A stretch of 64,000 bases of DNA. It comes from an uncultured Bacilli bacterium. GTDB lineage: Bacteria > Bacillota_I > Bacilli_A > RF39 > UBA660. Under the pieces are notes generated by a model. The model did no database searches and had not been told where the DNA came from. It saw only the letters and a program-made list of their open reading frames with translations. Positions within the stretch are counted from its first letter, which is position 1, and the number at the start of each line of letters is the position of its first letter. This document shows, in pieces, positions 9,257 to 17,387 of this stretch. The DNA lies in NCBI GenBank assembly GCA_934096295.1, contig CAKOLL010000003.1, positions 62,001 through 126,000 on the forward strand. Reading direction: 5' to 3'. The translations under genes were made by a program, and so were the position numbers.

Positions 9257-9565
9257 ATGGCAATTTATAGTTATCAAGAATTACAAGAAAGAATTTCAAA
9301 ATGCAACAATGATGACTTATACAACAGAATTTGTAAAAACATTAAAAGAATAAGAAAGGAAAAATATAAGGAATTTAAAAAGAATTGCACAAACAGCACA
9401 ATCAATCCTTATACTACAGAAAATATTGCAGCATTATTAGATTATAATCATACTCATTACAAGAGATTTGAAAGTGATAATGACTCAACAAAAAAAATTC
9501 CATTAAAAAAGATTGTTCTTTTATCTATAATTCTAGATACTTCTATTGAAGATTTAATGAAATAA
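9257..9565 (+). CDS. small helix-turn-helix (Cro/CI-like) protein
   Basis: 102 aa. A basic N-terminal helix is followed by a region shaped like a Cro/CI DNA-binding domain: RIRKEKYKEF, then NIAALLDYNHTHYKRFES as the helix-turn-helix, then IPLKKIVLLSIILDTSIEDLM, the standard XRE ending. Unlike a typical XRE protein it has an insertion of about 12 residues before the recognition helix. GAGGTG lies 6 bases before the ATG, and TTGTAA/TAATAT (18-base spacing) upstream could be its promoter. It is likely a transcription regulator with unknown targets. It is followed by an intrinsic terminator that overlaps the next gene's translation start. Confidence 0.65.
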   Translation: MAIYSYQELQERISKCNNDDLYNRICKNIKRIRKEKYKEFKKNCTNSTINPYTTENIAALLDYNHTHYKRFESDNDSTKKIPLKKIVLLSIILDTSIEDLMK

Positions 9566-9570
9566 GTGTA

Positions 9571-9598
9571 AAATACTTCTGAAAGGAAGTATTTTTTT
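9571..9598 (+). terminator. terminator hairpin that contains the next gene's ribosome-binding site
   Basis: AAATACTTC (9571-9579), loop TGAAAG, GAAGTATTT (9586-9594), T-run to 9598, then ATG at 9599. The only purine-rich ribosome-binding site of the glycosylase gene, GAAAGGAAG, is inside the loop and descending arm, so hairpin formation would both end transcription and hide the site. Confidence 0.6.
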
Positions 9599-10075
9599 AT
9601 GAAAGTTACACATACTTTAGCACCTATTTATGACAATAACTCAAAAATACTAATACTAGGTAGTATGCCAAGCATTAAATCCAGAGAATTAAATTTCTAT
9701 TATGCTAATACCACAAATAGATTTTGGAAAATATTTGAAATACTTTTTAATACAAAACTAACCACAAATGAAGAAAAAATAACTTTACTACATAAAAATC
9801 ATATCGCACTTTTTGATGTTTTTAAAAGTGTCGATATAAATAAATCCAGTGACAATTCCATAAAAAACTATACTTTAAATGATTTATCACCAATAACAAA
9901 TAATAATAAAATTAAAGCAATATTTATAACAGGAAAAAAAGCTTATGAAACATTTATTAAAAATAATTCTTTAGATATAAAAGTTTTTTATTTACCAAGC
10001 CCATCAGGTGCTAATGCTAAACTAAGCTTAAATGACTTAGTTAATTACTATAAAATTATATTAGAATTCTTATAA
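9599..10075 (+). CDS. hypoxanthine/uracil-type DNA glycosylase of the UDG superfamily
   Basis: 158 aa. The motif ILILGSMPSIKSR near residue 17 is the GSMPS signature of the DNA-deoxyinosine glycosylase branch (UDG family 6, related to Mug). YYANTTNRFWKI follows, and the second catalytic loop is FYLPSPSGANAKLS near the C-terminus. It should excise deaminated bases (hypoxanthine, perhaps uracil) from DNA. The family differs from canonical UNG, which is also encoded in this window. The gene converges on the M15 peptidase gene with a 28-base overlap of the two 3' ends. Confidence 0.85.
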   Translation: MKVTHTLAPIYDNNSKILILGSMPSIKSRELNFYYANTTNRFWKIFEILFNTKLTTNEEKITLLHKNHIALFDVFKSVDINKSSDNSIKNYTLNDLSPITNNNKIKAIFITGKKAYETFIKNNSLDIKVFYLPSPSGANAKLSLNDLVNYYKIILEFL

Positions 10076-10644
10076 TATTCTTCCAAAGTTAAATCTTCAT
10101 CATATATTTTTTTAGCAAGTTCAAGCCCAACAAATCTAAAATGCCAAGGTTCAAAATTATATCCAGTGATATCCTCTTTACCTTTCGGATATCTAAGAAT
10201 AAAACCATATTTCCAACAATTATTTTTAAGCCAAATAGCTTCTTTATCATCTTCTTTTACATCATCATTATATATACCATTTTCATAATAAGCAAAATCA
10301 ATTGCTAAACCAGTTTGATGTTCTGAAGCTCCAGGAAATGCTATCAATTTATATGCGTCATCCCCTTTTTCTTTTATTAAAGCATCCAATATAACTTGTT
10401 GATATTTAAAACTACGATAACCACTATCCACTATTAGAGGTAACTCTAATTTATGGGCATCTTCAAGTAATTCATCAACATATTTTTTAATATCTTTTCT
10501 AAGCATAGGCTTTAAACTAGCATCCTTATAATGATGAAAATTATTTTCATTTTCATCTACTACATACATATTACATGGAACATAATCTTTATCTAACATT
10601 TTTTCTTTATTAACTAAAACTGTTACATCTAAATCTTTCATCAC
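10048..10644 (-). CDS. M15B D,D-carboxypeptidase (VanY/DdpX-like domain), no signal peptide
   Basis: 198 aa. Zinc and catalytic motifs of the peptidase M15B family are present: SGYRS, SEHQTGLAIDF (HxxxxxxD) and EPWHFRFVG. It should trim the terminal D-Ala from peptidoglycan stem peptides. Unusually, the N-terminus (MMKDLDVTVLVNKEKMLDKD) is charged and shows neither a signal peptide nor a lipobox, so either it acts in the cytoplasm on precursors, as VanX-like enzymes do, or the export signal has been lost. No van genes are nearby. It is preceded by a short intergenic gap after the zinc dehydrogenase. Confidence 0.85.
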   Translation of the reverse strand: MMKDLDVTVLVNKEKMLDKDYVPCNMYVVDENENNFHHYKDASLKPMLRKDIKKYVDELLEDAHKLELPLIVDSGYRSFKYQQVILDALIKEKGDDAYKLIAFPGASEHQTGLAIDFAYYENGIYNDDVKEDDKEAIWLKNNCWKYGFILRYPKGKEDITGYNFEPWHFRFVGLELAKKIYDEDLTLEEYYKNSNIIL

Positions 10645-10672
10645 AACACCCTACTTTATTTTATGTATTTTA

Positions 10673-10694
10673 AAACCTAACGTTCGTTAGGTTT
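10673..10694 (-). terminator. hairpin at the end of the zinc dehydrogenase gene
   Basis: Perfect 10-bp stem AAACCTAACG/CGTTAGGTTT with a 2-base loop, overlapping the dehydrogenase stop codon, followed on the minus strand by TTTTAAAAT. Confidence 0.6.
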
Positions 10695-11718
10695 ATTTAT
10701 TTGGATCAACAATTATTTTAACTGCTGAATCTTTACCACTAGTTAAGCGTTCATATGCTTTTTGAACTCCATCTAAAGGCACAATATCATCAACAAATTT
10801 CATTACATTTAATTTATTATTAGCAATTAAATCAATACAAGCTTTGAATTCATCATAAGTATATGCAATAGCACCTTGTAAAACTAATTCTTTCATAACA
10901 GCCATTACTGTATAAGTAGGTACTGCATCAGTGGCAACACCAACTAAAACTACAATACCTCCAGGCTTAACCATCGTAATTGCACTATTAACCGCCGCAC
11001 TATTTCCAACACATTCAATAACAACGTCAAATCCTCCATTAGTCTTTTCCATCATCTTTGGAACTAAATCTTCATCTAATGCATTATACCATTCATCAGC
11101 AACCCCAAATTTTACACTCTTTTTACCTCTTTCTTCATTGGTTTCCGTAACAACTACTCTACTAGCACCTTCAAGTTTTGCAAACATCGCACTAACTAAA
11201 CCAATAATACCTCCGCCGATAATTAAAACATCATCACCAACAGCAATTCTACCTAAATGAGCTGCATGAAGTCCAACAGCTGTTGGTTCTACCATAGCAA
11301 CTTCTTCATCTTTCATATCATCAGGTACTTTAATAACCATATCACTACGAACAGCAATACGACTTGTAAGCCCACCTGGATTATCCATTGAAAGTCCAAC
11401 CGCTTCACTCCATGTTTTACTACAATATTGAACTTCACCTTTACGGCAAGGTTCACATTCTCCACATGGTGAAATAGGTAAAGCTGTTACTCTATCTCCA
11501 ACCTCTAAGTCAAGTCTATCCCCAGGATCCACAACACGTCCACAAAACTCATGGCCCATAACTAAACCTTTAGGTTCTCCATTAACCCAATAATGAATAT
11601 CAGAACCACATATACCAGTTTTTAAAACATCAATTATAACTTTCTTTCCATCAGCTACAGGTTCTTTAATTTCTTTAATTTCAAATTGTTTAACATCTTT
11701 AATTGCACATGCTCTCAT
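10693..11718 (-). CDS. zinc-dependent medium-chain alcohol/polyol dehydrogenase
   Basis: 341 aa. Catalytic zinc ligands are C37 (GICGSDIH), H56 and E57 (MGHEF). Structural zinc cysteines are C85, C88, C91 and C99 (CGECEPCRKGEVQYC). The NAD-binding Rossmann motif is IIGGGIIGL near residue 167. The GSDIHYW and MGHEF pattern is typical of the sorbitol/threonine dehydrogenase branch; exact substrate is undetermined. The ribosome-binding site is GAGGAGG before ATG 11718. It stands alone; the SDR gene 2.5 kb away could act in the same sugar-alcohol metabolism, but this is only proximity. Confidence 0.9.
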   Translation of the reverse strand: MRACAIKDVKQFEIKEIKEPVADGKKVIIDVLKTGICGSDIHYWVNGEPKGLVMGHEFCGRVVDPGDRLDLEVGDRVTALPISPCGECEPCRKGEVQYCSKTWSEAVGLSMDNPGGLTSRIAVRSDMVIKVPDDMKDEEVAMVEPTAVGLHAAHLGRIAVGDDVLIIGGGIIGLVSAMFAKLEGASRVVVTETNEERGKKSVKFGVADEWYNALDEDLVPKMMEKTNGGFDVVIECVGNSAAVNSAITMVKPGGIVVLVGVATDAVPTYTVMAVMKELVLQGAIAYTYDEFKACIDLIANNKLNVMKFVDDIVPLDGVQKAYERLTSGKDSAVKIIVDPNK

Positions 11719-11804
11719 AAAAATCCTCCTCTACTATAAACAAGTATACCACCTTTTTTAACAAAATAACAGAGCAAAAAAAATAATTTACAAATTAATG
11801 TAAA

Positions 11805-12629
11805 CTATTTCTTAATTGCAACAATATGTGGATAAGGAATTTCTATTCCTTCTTTATCAAATCTTTTCTTAATTTCATAATTTAATTTATACATATTTTC
11901 ATATACTTCACCAACACTACTTCCCCATACCCATGCTCTTAATTTAATACCAGAATCTTCCCAACTATAAACTCTAACCTTTGGAAACTCAACATCTTTA
12001 TTCTTTTCTTTACTTGATGGATGATAAAGTTTACTCATTTCATCTTTAATAATACTAATAGCTTTATCAATATCTGCTTCATACGCAACAGAATAATAAA
12101 CAAATTTTATACTCTCATTATCTTTAAAATCAAAATTTTCTATTGCATAAGAATTCATTTGACTATTAGGTATAATTATTCTTCGATTATTAATAGTTCT
12201 AATAATAGTATGTCTCATTGTTATATCTTCCACAGTTCCACTTAAATTTTGTGAAGGACATTCAATAAAATCTCCAACTTCAAAAGCATCTCCTATAACT
12301 AAGGCAAAGCTTCCAAAAAAATCTTTCAAACTCTCTTGAGCAGCTAAACCTAAAACAACAGAACCAATTCCTAAACCAGATAAAAGTGTTACAGAAAATT
12401 TATGAAATGTTTCAAATTGCCCTAACACAAGAAGCACCATTAATCCATACAATATTAGTTTTTTTATTCTTTTAACAAACATTAATAATGTTGTTACATT
12501 TTTCTTTCTCTTTCTTTTAATAGTTCTATCAATTAATTTATCTAAAACAATATTAATAACTACAGTTACAATTATAATTAAAATAATTGCTATAACTTTG
12601 TCTAAATACTTATCTAACATATCCTTCAT
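11805..12629 (-). CDS. small-conductance mechanosensitive channel, MscS family
   Basis: 274 aa, the short YkuT-like form. Three membrane segments: about residues 8-28, 55-75 and the pore helix TM3 with the glycine/alanine pattern LLSGLGIGSVVLGLAAQESL. The following FGSFALVIGDAFEVGDFIE and the beta domain GTVEDITMRHTIIRTINNRRIIIPNSQM are the family signature. It opens under membrane tension to release solutes during hypo-osmotic shock. Ribosome-binding site GGTGAAT before ATG. It is monocistronic, transcribed divergently from the gene at 12725. Confidence 0.92.
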   Translation of the reverse strand: MKDMLDKYLDKVIAIILIIIVTVVINIVLDKLIDRTIKRKRKKNVTTLLMFVKRIKKLILYGLMVLLVLGQFETFHKFSVTLLSGLGIGSVVLGLAAQESLKDFFGSFALVIGDAFEVGDFIECPSQNLSGTVEDITMRHTIIRTINNRRIIIPNSQMNSYAIENFDFKDNESIKFVYYSVAYEADIDKAISIIKDEMSKLYHPSSKEKNKDVEFPKVRVYSWEDSGIKLRAWVWGSSVGEVYENMYKLNYEIKKRFDKEGIEIPYPHIVAIKK

Positions 12630-12669
12630 TCATATTCACCACTATAATAATAACAAAATTCAAAATAAT

Positions 12670-12698
12670 TTGCAATTATTAAAAATAATTGTTATAAT
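12670..12698 (+). promoter_or_regulatory. promoter of the 12725 gene
   Basis: TTGCAA (12670-12675), 17-base spacer, TATAAT (12693-12698), followed about 17 bases later by the ribosome-binding site CGGGGGAT. Confidence 0.7.
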
Positions 12699-12724
12699 AA
12701 AAATCACTTAAACGGGGGATTTAT

Positions 12725-13477
12725 ATGAATTATTTAAGTGTTGGCACAAATACATTAACTAAAGAATTATTTTTAAATATTAAAAACACTGATGGAATTA
12801 AACCAACCGGAGGACTTTGGGCAACAAAGCAAGACGAAAATTTACCAAGTTATAATGAATGGGTTGATTATTTATGTACAAACCCACATTTACTTTTCTA
12901 TCGTCAATATGAAAATCCATTTTATCTACAAGGAGTATATTTAACATTAAAACCAACCACCAATTTATTTATTATAGATAGTACACAAAAAATAGATTTT
13001 TTAAAAAAACATTATCCATTAAACAACTGGATTGATTATGAAAAAATTTCCAAAGATTATGATGGAATTTTTATAAACATTTCAAGCTTTAAGAATATCA
13101 ATGATAATTTTTATAAAGAAATAATAAATCAATTTTCAGTAAGTACTCTAATACTGTTCAACCTAGATTGTATAAAACATTATCAAAAAGCTTCAATAGA
13201 TTTAAGTCACATAGATTTATACAATACACACAAATTTTCTGAATATCATATTAATATTGATGAGGAAAAATATCAAATTAATGAGCCAAGTCTAGAAATA
13301 CAATCACTAATAGAAATAATAAAACAATATATGGTTGAAAATAATATTAAACCATCTCCAGAAAACTATGAAACAATAAAAAAAATATTTCAAGGAGCAA
13401 TAAACGAAACCTTAAAATATCATGAAATATCTCAAAAAGAAACATTATTAATAAGAAAGGTATTTAATCAATTTTAA
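12725..13477 (+). CDS. hypothetical protein with a KPTGGLW motif
   Basis: 250 aa, not firmly recognised. Residues about 26-34 read KPTGGLWAT, followed by a W-containing helix, then a segment of strands (LTLKPTTNLFIIDS) and ISKDYDGIFINISS near residue 110. Hypothetical phage and conjugative-element proteins often share this KPxGGLW ... (D/Y)DG layout, and I have the impression of a small enzyme-like fold such as an ADP-ribosyltransferase relative. I cannot support that from catalytic residues. The C-terminal 60 residues are helical. It has its own promoter and a ribosome-binding site, and converges on the VTT-domain gene with a 14-base overlap. Confidence 0.6.
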   Translation: MNYLSVGTNTLTKELFLNIKNTDGIKPTGGLWATKQDENLPSYNEWVDYLCTNPHLLFYRQYENPFYLQGVYLTLKPTTNLFIIDSTQKIDFLKKHYPLNNWIDYEKISKDYDGIFINISSFKNINDNFYKEIINQFSVSTLILFNLDCIKHYQKASIDLSHIDLYNTHKFSEYHINIDEEKYQINEPSLEIQSLIEIIKQYMVENNIKPSPENYETIKKIFQGAINETLKYHEISQKETLLIRKVFNQF

Positions 13478-14048
13478 ATACTTTTTTTATTACCACACTT
13501 AATACATAAGCAATAATAACCATAACAATAACAGTTATAATACTTTCAGGATTATGTAAACTTTCAAGCAAACCAGTACCTACAACACCCCAGAAATAAA
13601 CTAAAAATATTTTACTAATTAATATTGCTATTAAAAATTTCTTAAAATTCATATTGCATAACCCCGCAGCAATATTAACCATAAAAGCCGGAGTAAATGG
13701 AATAGATAAAATCAAAGTAACTTGTGTTAAGCTTAAGTTTTCAATATAATTCATACATTTTGTAAGCAAGTTAACATCTTTAATTTTATTAACAATCCAA
13801 TTTCTAAATAATTTCTTCACTAAATAATATGATAAAACACACCCAATGCAAGTACATATCCATGAAATTATAAAACCTATAAACTTACCAAAAGCCACAA
13901 AATTTATGGTAATAAACACAAATAAAGGTAAGGGAGGAATTATACTTTCAAGTACAATAAAAAGGCAGCCCAACAAAGGACCATAAACTCCTAAAGCATC
14001 AATACTATTCATTATAAAATTATAAAAACTATTAAATAATTCACTCAT
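13464..14048 (-). CDS. VTT/DedA-family membrane protein
   Basis: About 194 aa from ATG 14048. Sequence upstream contains TATACT as a likely -10 element, which argues against the longer in-frame start at 14075. Five or six hydrophobic segments are present. The motif LESIIPPLPLFVFI followed by NFVAFGK, and later IPFTPAFMVNIAAGL, matches the VTT (SNARE-associated/DedA) domain. Some DedA proteins act as lipid flippases (undecaprenyl phosphate, phosphatidylethanolamine), but the specific substrate here is unknown. It is followed by no clear operon partner; the rhodanese-like gene lies 45 bases upstream. Confidence 0.82.
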   Translation of the reverse strand: MSELFNSFYNFIMNSIDALGVYGPLLGCLFIVLESIIPPLPLFVFITINFVAFGKFIGFIISWICTCIGCVLSYYLVKKLFRNWIVNKIKDVNLLTKCMNYIENLSLTQVTLILSIPFTPAFMVNIAAGLCNMNFKKFLIAILISKIFLVYFWGVVGTGLLESLHNPESIITVIVMVIIAYVLSVVIKKVFKID

Positions 14049-14092
14049 AAATACCACGTTAATAGTATACCACAATTTTTAAAAATTAAATA

Positions 14093-14347
14093 CTATCTTA
14101 ACACTTGTGTTACATCATAACCTAAATACTCAAGCATTGACGTAACTCTTCTACTTAAAAATCCTTTATTACAAATAATAAAATATTTTTTATTATAATT
14201 TAAATATTGTTTACTATCCATAAGTAATTTATCAGCATAAATATTTATAGCACCAGGCGTAGGATTTAACATATAATCAACTGGATGTTGAACATCAATA
14301 AGTATCCCCATACTAGAATTAAAATCATTAAACAAAATTCTTTTCAT
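14093..14347 (-). CDS. small rhodanese-like domain protein
   Basis: 84 aa from ATG 14347 (MKRILFND). Features of a single rhodanese domain: ILIDVQHPVDY near the N-terminus, GAINI in the middle, and the active-site loop FIICNKGFLSRR with a catalytic Cys, then MLEYLGYDV. It likely carries sulfur as a persulfide or binds anions; no partner is visible. It is shorter than most rhodaneses (about 100 aa) but keeps the loop. It lies between the T4SS-like operon and the VTT gene in the same direction. Confidence 0.75.
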   Translation of the reverse strand: MKRILFNDFNSSMGILIDVQHPVDYMLNPTPGAINIYADKLLMDSKQYLNYNKKYFIICNKGFLSRRVTSMLEYLGYDVTQVLR

Positions 14348-14405
14348 ACATATCACACTATAATATATGAAAAGTTATTTATAACACTAATTACATTTTC
14401 CCAAA

Positions 14406-14431
14406 GAAAAAACTCTTTAACCAAAGAGTTT
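14406..14431 (-). terminator. terminator of the type IV secretion-like operon
   Basis: On the minus strand AAACTCTTT, loop GGTT, AAAGAGTTT, then TTTTC. The ascending arm overlaps the stop codon of the VirD4-like gene. Confidence 0.8.
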
Positions 14432-16550
14432 ACTCATCTCCAAAGAAATCATCAAAGAATTCATCATCAGATACGACATTATCAGCAATAACTTTACTGT
14501 CTGCATCAACACTTATTTTAGGTGTATCTTCAGTTTCTTCTTTTATTTCTACCATAGGAACTGTTTTTTCAACTTTTTCTTCTACTTTTTTAGGTAGTTC
14601 ATCAATTTTTTCATTTGAAACTGCATTTTTTCTTTCAGCCTCTTGACGATCTAATTCTTTAAATTTTTCATCTAGATCTTTCATAATACTATCTAAATCC
14701 ATGCTACCAACTCCACCATTTGGTTTATTTCCCATACTAGATGGCCCAAAAGGATTAAAAGATGGCATTCCCATATCCATAGGTTTAAATGGATTATTAT
14801 CCCTAGTAAAATCATTGTTTTGAGCCATTGTCTTACTACGTTCTTCCATTACAAACTTTTTCAAATCAAATATTTCTACTTCATGTTTCGTTCTAACTGG
14901 ATATTCTTCTTCTTTTCTTTCAATACCCCATTCCATTTTAAAATCTGGTTCTAATTTTGTTCTAAATGGACTTGTTCTAAGTCTAATAATTATTGCTTCA
15001 AACAACTTCATTTTTTGTAAATCAGTAATTGTTATCAAAGGTCTCGTAGCATTCTTATCTTTTTCGTCAGTAACTTTAACTTCTCCACACATCTTACTTA
15101 TTTCTTCTAATGCTTTCATTTCTGTACTTATCAAATAAACTAAATTACCACAGTTACCTTTAATAATTTCTGCAACATTATCGCCATAAACATCGTTAAG
15201 TTGGGCAAAGTTTTGAATAATAAATGTAAATCTAATATCTCTACTTCTTGCTGCAGACACCATAGCATCAACATCTTTAAGTGGTGGCATATTAGCAAAT
15301 TCATCAAGAATAAAATTAGTTCTAACAGGAAGTTTTCCACCATTTTCTTGAGCAACGTCAATTAATGTTTCATAACATTGTTTAATAAATATAGTCATCA
15401 ATGGATGATATGTTTTCTTTTCATCATGAATAATCATAAATACTGCAGTTTTACCTTTACCAATGTCCTTCATATCAAAATCACTATATGATAACATTTC
15501 ACTTAAGGCTTCACCAGTTGAAAAGTTTCTAATCTTTTGTCTAAATGTTGCAAGTAATCCACCTTTTGTATCATTCGGAGCATTAATTGTACTTGATGCA
15601 AACATATAAGCATTTGATTTTTCACCTTTCATACCAAAGTATTCTTTAATATAATTACTCATAGCATAACGTTCTTCCCCAACTGTACTCATAACATTTA
15701 TACTATTTAAATTAACTTCTTCTTCTTTGCCATCTTGAAATAACCCTAAAGCTAATCCGGAGAAATAATCCGCTGCAGATTTTTCCCAGAAATCTGACTC
15801 ACTTTTATTAGTTGAATCATATAAAATATTTAATGCAACGTCATTTAATAATTCAATTGCTTTATCTGGATTACCAGCTCTATAATACTTGTTAGGTAAT
15901 GACAAAGGATTCCAACTATTACCTCTTTGAGGTTCCCTAAAGTTAAGAACAATTATTCTATAACCTTTTTCTTTTAAATAACTTGCACTATATTTATAAA
16001 TTTCCCCTTTAGGGTCAGTGATAATCATTGATTCACCTTTTTTTGCAAGTAAATTAACCATTGGCTTAACTATTGTTTGAGTTTTACCACTACCAGTAGA
16101 CCCAATTACTAAGTTATGGTATTCACCATTATCAACCCAAATATTTTTTCCATCATTTATTAAAGGTATTCCAGCAGCATTAACTACTTCATCAGTTGGA
16201 TGCACACATTCTACATCAGCTTGTTCTTTAATATCTTTTTCTTTTGCCCAACTAGAATAACCATCACTAGATTTTTTCTTTAAAGTAATACCAATACCCA
16301 TTTCTCCCTTTTCTCTTTTAAAAATATAAGAAGAAACCGTAGAAAATATAGCAACCAAAGCAATAATAAATAAAATTAAAGTTGCCCCAATATATTGTGG
16401 TGTAAATGCTTTAAAAGGAAGCAATCCATAAAATGTTCCATCACTAGATAAAGATGAAAAATTTAATACAGCAATTGCACATAGATACAATAATAATGCA
16501 CAATATATCACAAATAACATAAAATCTTTAGGTTCAACTTTAAATTTCAT
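14430..16550 (-). CDS. VirD4/TraG-type coupling ATPase
   Basis: 706 aa. Two N-terminal TMs (about 10-30 and 53-75), then the motor domain with Walker A GSTGSGKTQT at about 150-158, Walker B NFILDEFANM near 410, and the VirD4-typical GNCGNLVYLISTE near 470. The C-terminal 130 residues are acidic, coiled and low-complexity, ending in repeated Asp/Glu/Phe, which could be a substrate or partner tail. It should feed substrates (DNA-protein or protein) into the secretion channel encoded upstream. It is the last gene of the operon, with a strong terminator at its stop. No relaxase gene adjoins it. Confidence 0.93.
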   Translation of the reverse strand: MKFKVEPKDFMLFVIYCALLLYLCAIAVLNFSSLSSDGTFYGLLPFKAFTPQYIGATLILFIIALVAIFSTVSSYIFKREKGEMGIGITLKKKSSDGYSSWAKEKDIKEQADVECVHPTDEVVNAAGIPLINDGKNIWVDNGEYHNLVIGSTGSGKTQTIVKPMVNLLAKKGESMIITDPKGEIYKYSASYLKEKGYRIIVLNFREPQRGNSWNPLSLPNKYYRAGNPDKAIELLNDVALNILYDSTNKSESDFWEKSAADYFSGLALGLFQDGKEEEVNLNSINVMSTVGEERYAMSNYIKEYFGMKGEKSNAYMFASSTINAPNDTKGGLLATFRQKIRNFSTGEALSEMLSYSDFDMKDIGKGKTAVFMIIHDEKKTYHPLMTIFIKQCYETLIDVAQENGGKLPVRTNFILDEFANMPPLKDVDAMVSAARSRDIRFTFIIQNFAQLNDVYGDNVAEIIKGNCGNLVYLISTEMKALEEISKMCGEVKVTDEKDKNATRPLITITDLQKMKLFEAIIIRLRTSPFRTKLEPDFKMEWGIERKEEEYPVRTKHEVEIFDLKKFVMEERSKTMAQNNDFTRDNNPFKPMDMGMPSFNPFGPSSMGNKPNGGVGSMDLDSIMKDLDEKFKELDRQEAERKNAVSNEKIDELPKKVEEKVEKTVPMVEIKEETEDTPKISVDADSKVIADNVVSDDEFFDDFFGDE

Positions 16551-16590
16551 AATACGTCCTCATTTCTTCTTACTATTATACAACAAAAAT

Positions 16591-17376
16591 CTAATATTTA
16601 ACATGTTTTTTTATCATTATGATAACAAATAATCCAACAATAAAGCCACCAATTGCTATAATTATCAACATAGTATTATCTTTATTTTCTTCATTCTTAT
16701 TAGAATCATTTTTAATATCATCTTTTTTATTATCATCAACATCACTATTATCTTTATTATTTCCATTAAAATTACTTAAATCATCTTTAACAGTTGTTAA
16801 GGAAAATCTAACAGACTTATTAGTATAATTACTTCTATTAATTATCCAAGTATAAGTATTTCCATTAACATAATCAGCATTATTAGAAATAATTTCTAAA
16901 TCAGTATTAATTACAATTTTAATTTGACTCAACAATGAATATGAATTAAATAACTTACACTTATTACTTGTCCTAATTAAATATATTCCATTATTATTCT
17001 GTACATTTAGTTCATCAAAACATTCTTTTACCATACTAGATCTATAAAAATCATTAAAACTAAATACATTTTGTAATTCTAAACCCTTATAATTATTAAC
17101 AAGATAATTATTTATATTATAATATCTAACATTAGGTTGATTTCCTCCAATATAGTAATCATAATTTTCATCATTAAAATAAATAGGCATGGAAAAATTT
17201 ACAAATTTATCAAAATAATCACTTAAAGCACTACCATCATACTCTTCATACAAATTAATATCAGTAAATATTTTTGTATCTTCACTAAGACTCATACTAT
17301 CTATAGTTAATTCATAATTTATTTCACAACCAGTTAATAAAAATACCCCCCCGATTAATAATAATATTTTTTTCAT
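16591..17376 (-). CDS. lipoprotein with C-terminal transmembrane anchor
   Basis: 261 aa. N-terminal lipoprotein signal (KKILLLIGGVFLLTGC, lipobox LTGC), an extracytoplasmic beta-rich domain rich in Tyr and Asn, an Asn/Asp/Lys-rich low-complexity linker (about 205-230), and a C-terminal TM (MLIIIAIGGFIVGLFVIIMI) with a short basic tail. This double-anchor architecture resembles LppM-like proteins. It sits 12 bases after the stop of the multidomain wall enzyme and 40 bases before the VirD4-like gene, so it is probably an envelope component of the secretion system. Function unknown. Confidence 0.7.
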   Translation of the reverse strand: MKKILLLIGGVFLLTGCEINYELTIDSMSLSEDTKIFTDINLYEEYDGSALSDYFDKFVNFSMPIYFNDENYDYYIGGNQPNVRYYNINNYLVNNYKGLELQNVFSFNDFYRSSMVKECFDELNVQNNNGIYLIRTSNKCKLFNSYSLLSQIKIVINTDLEIISNNADYVNGNTYTWIINRSNYTNKSVRFSLTTVKDDLSNFNGNNKDNSDVDDNKKDDIKNDSNKNEENKDNTMLIIIAIGGFIVGLFVIIMIKKHVKY

Positions 17377-17387
17377 ACATGCCTCCG

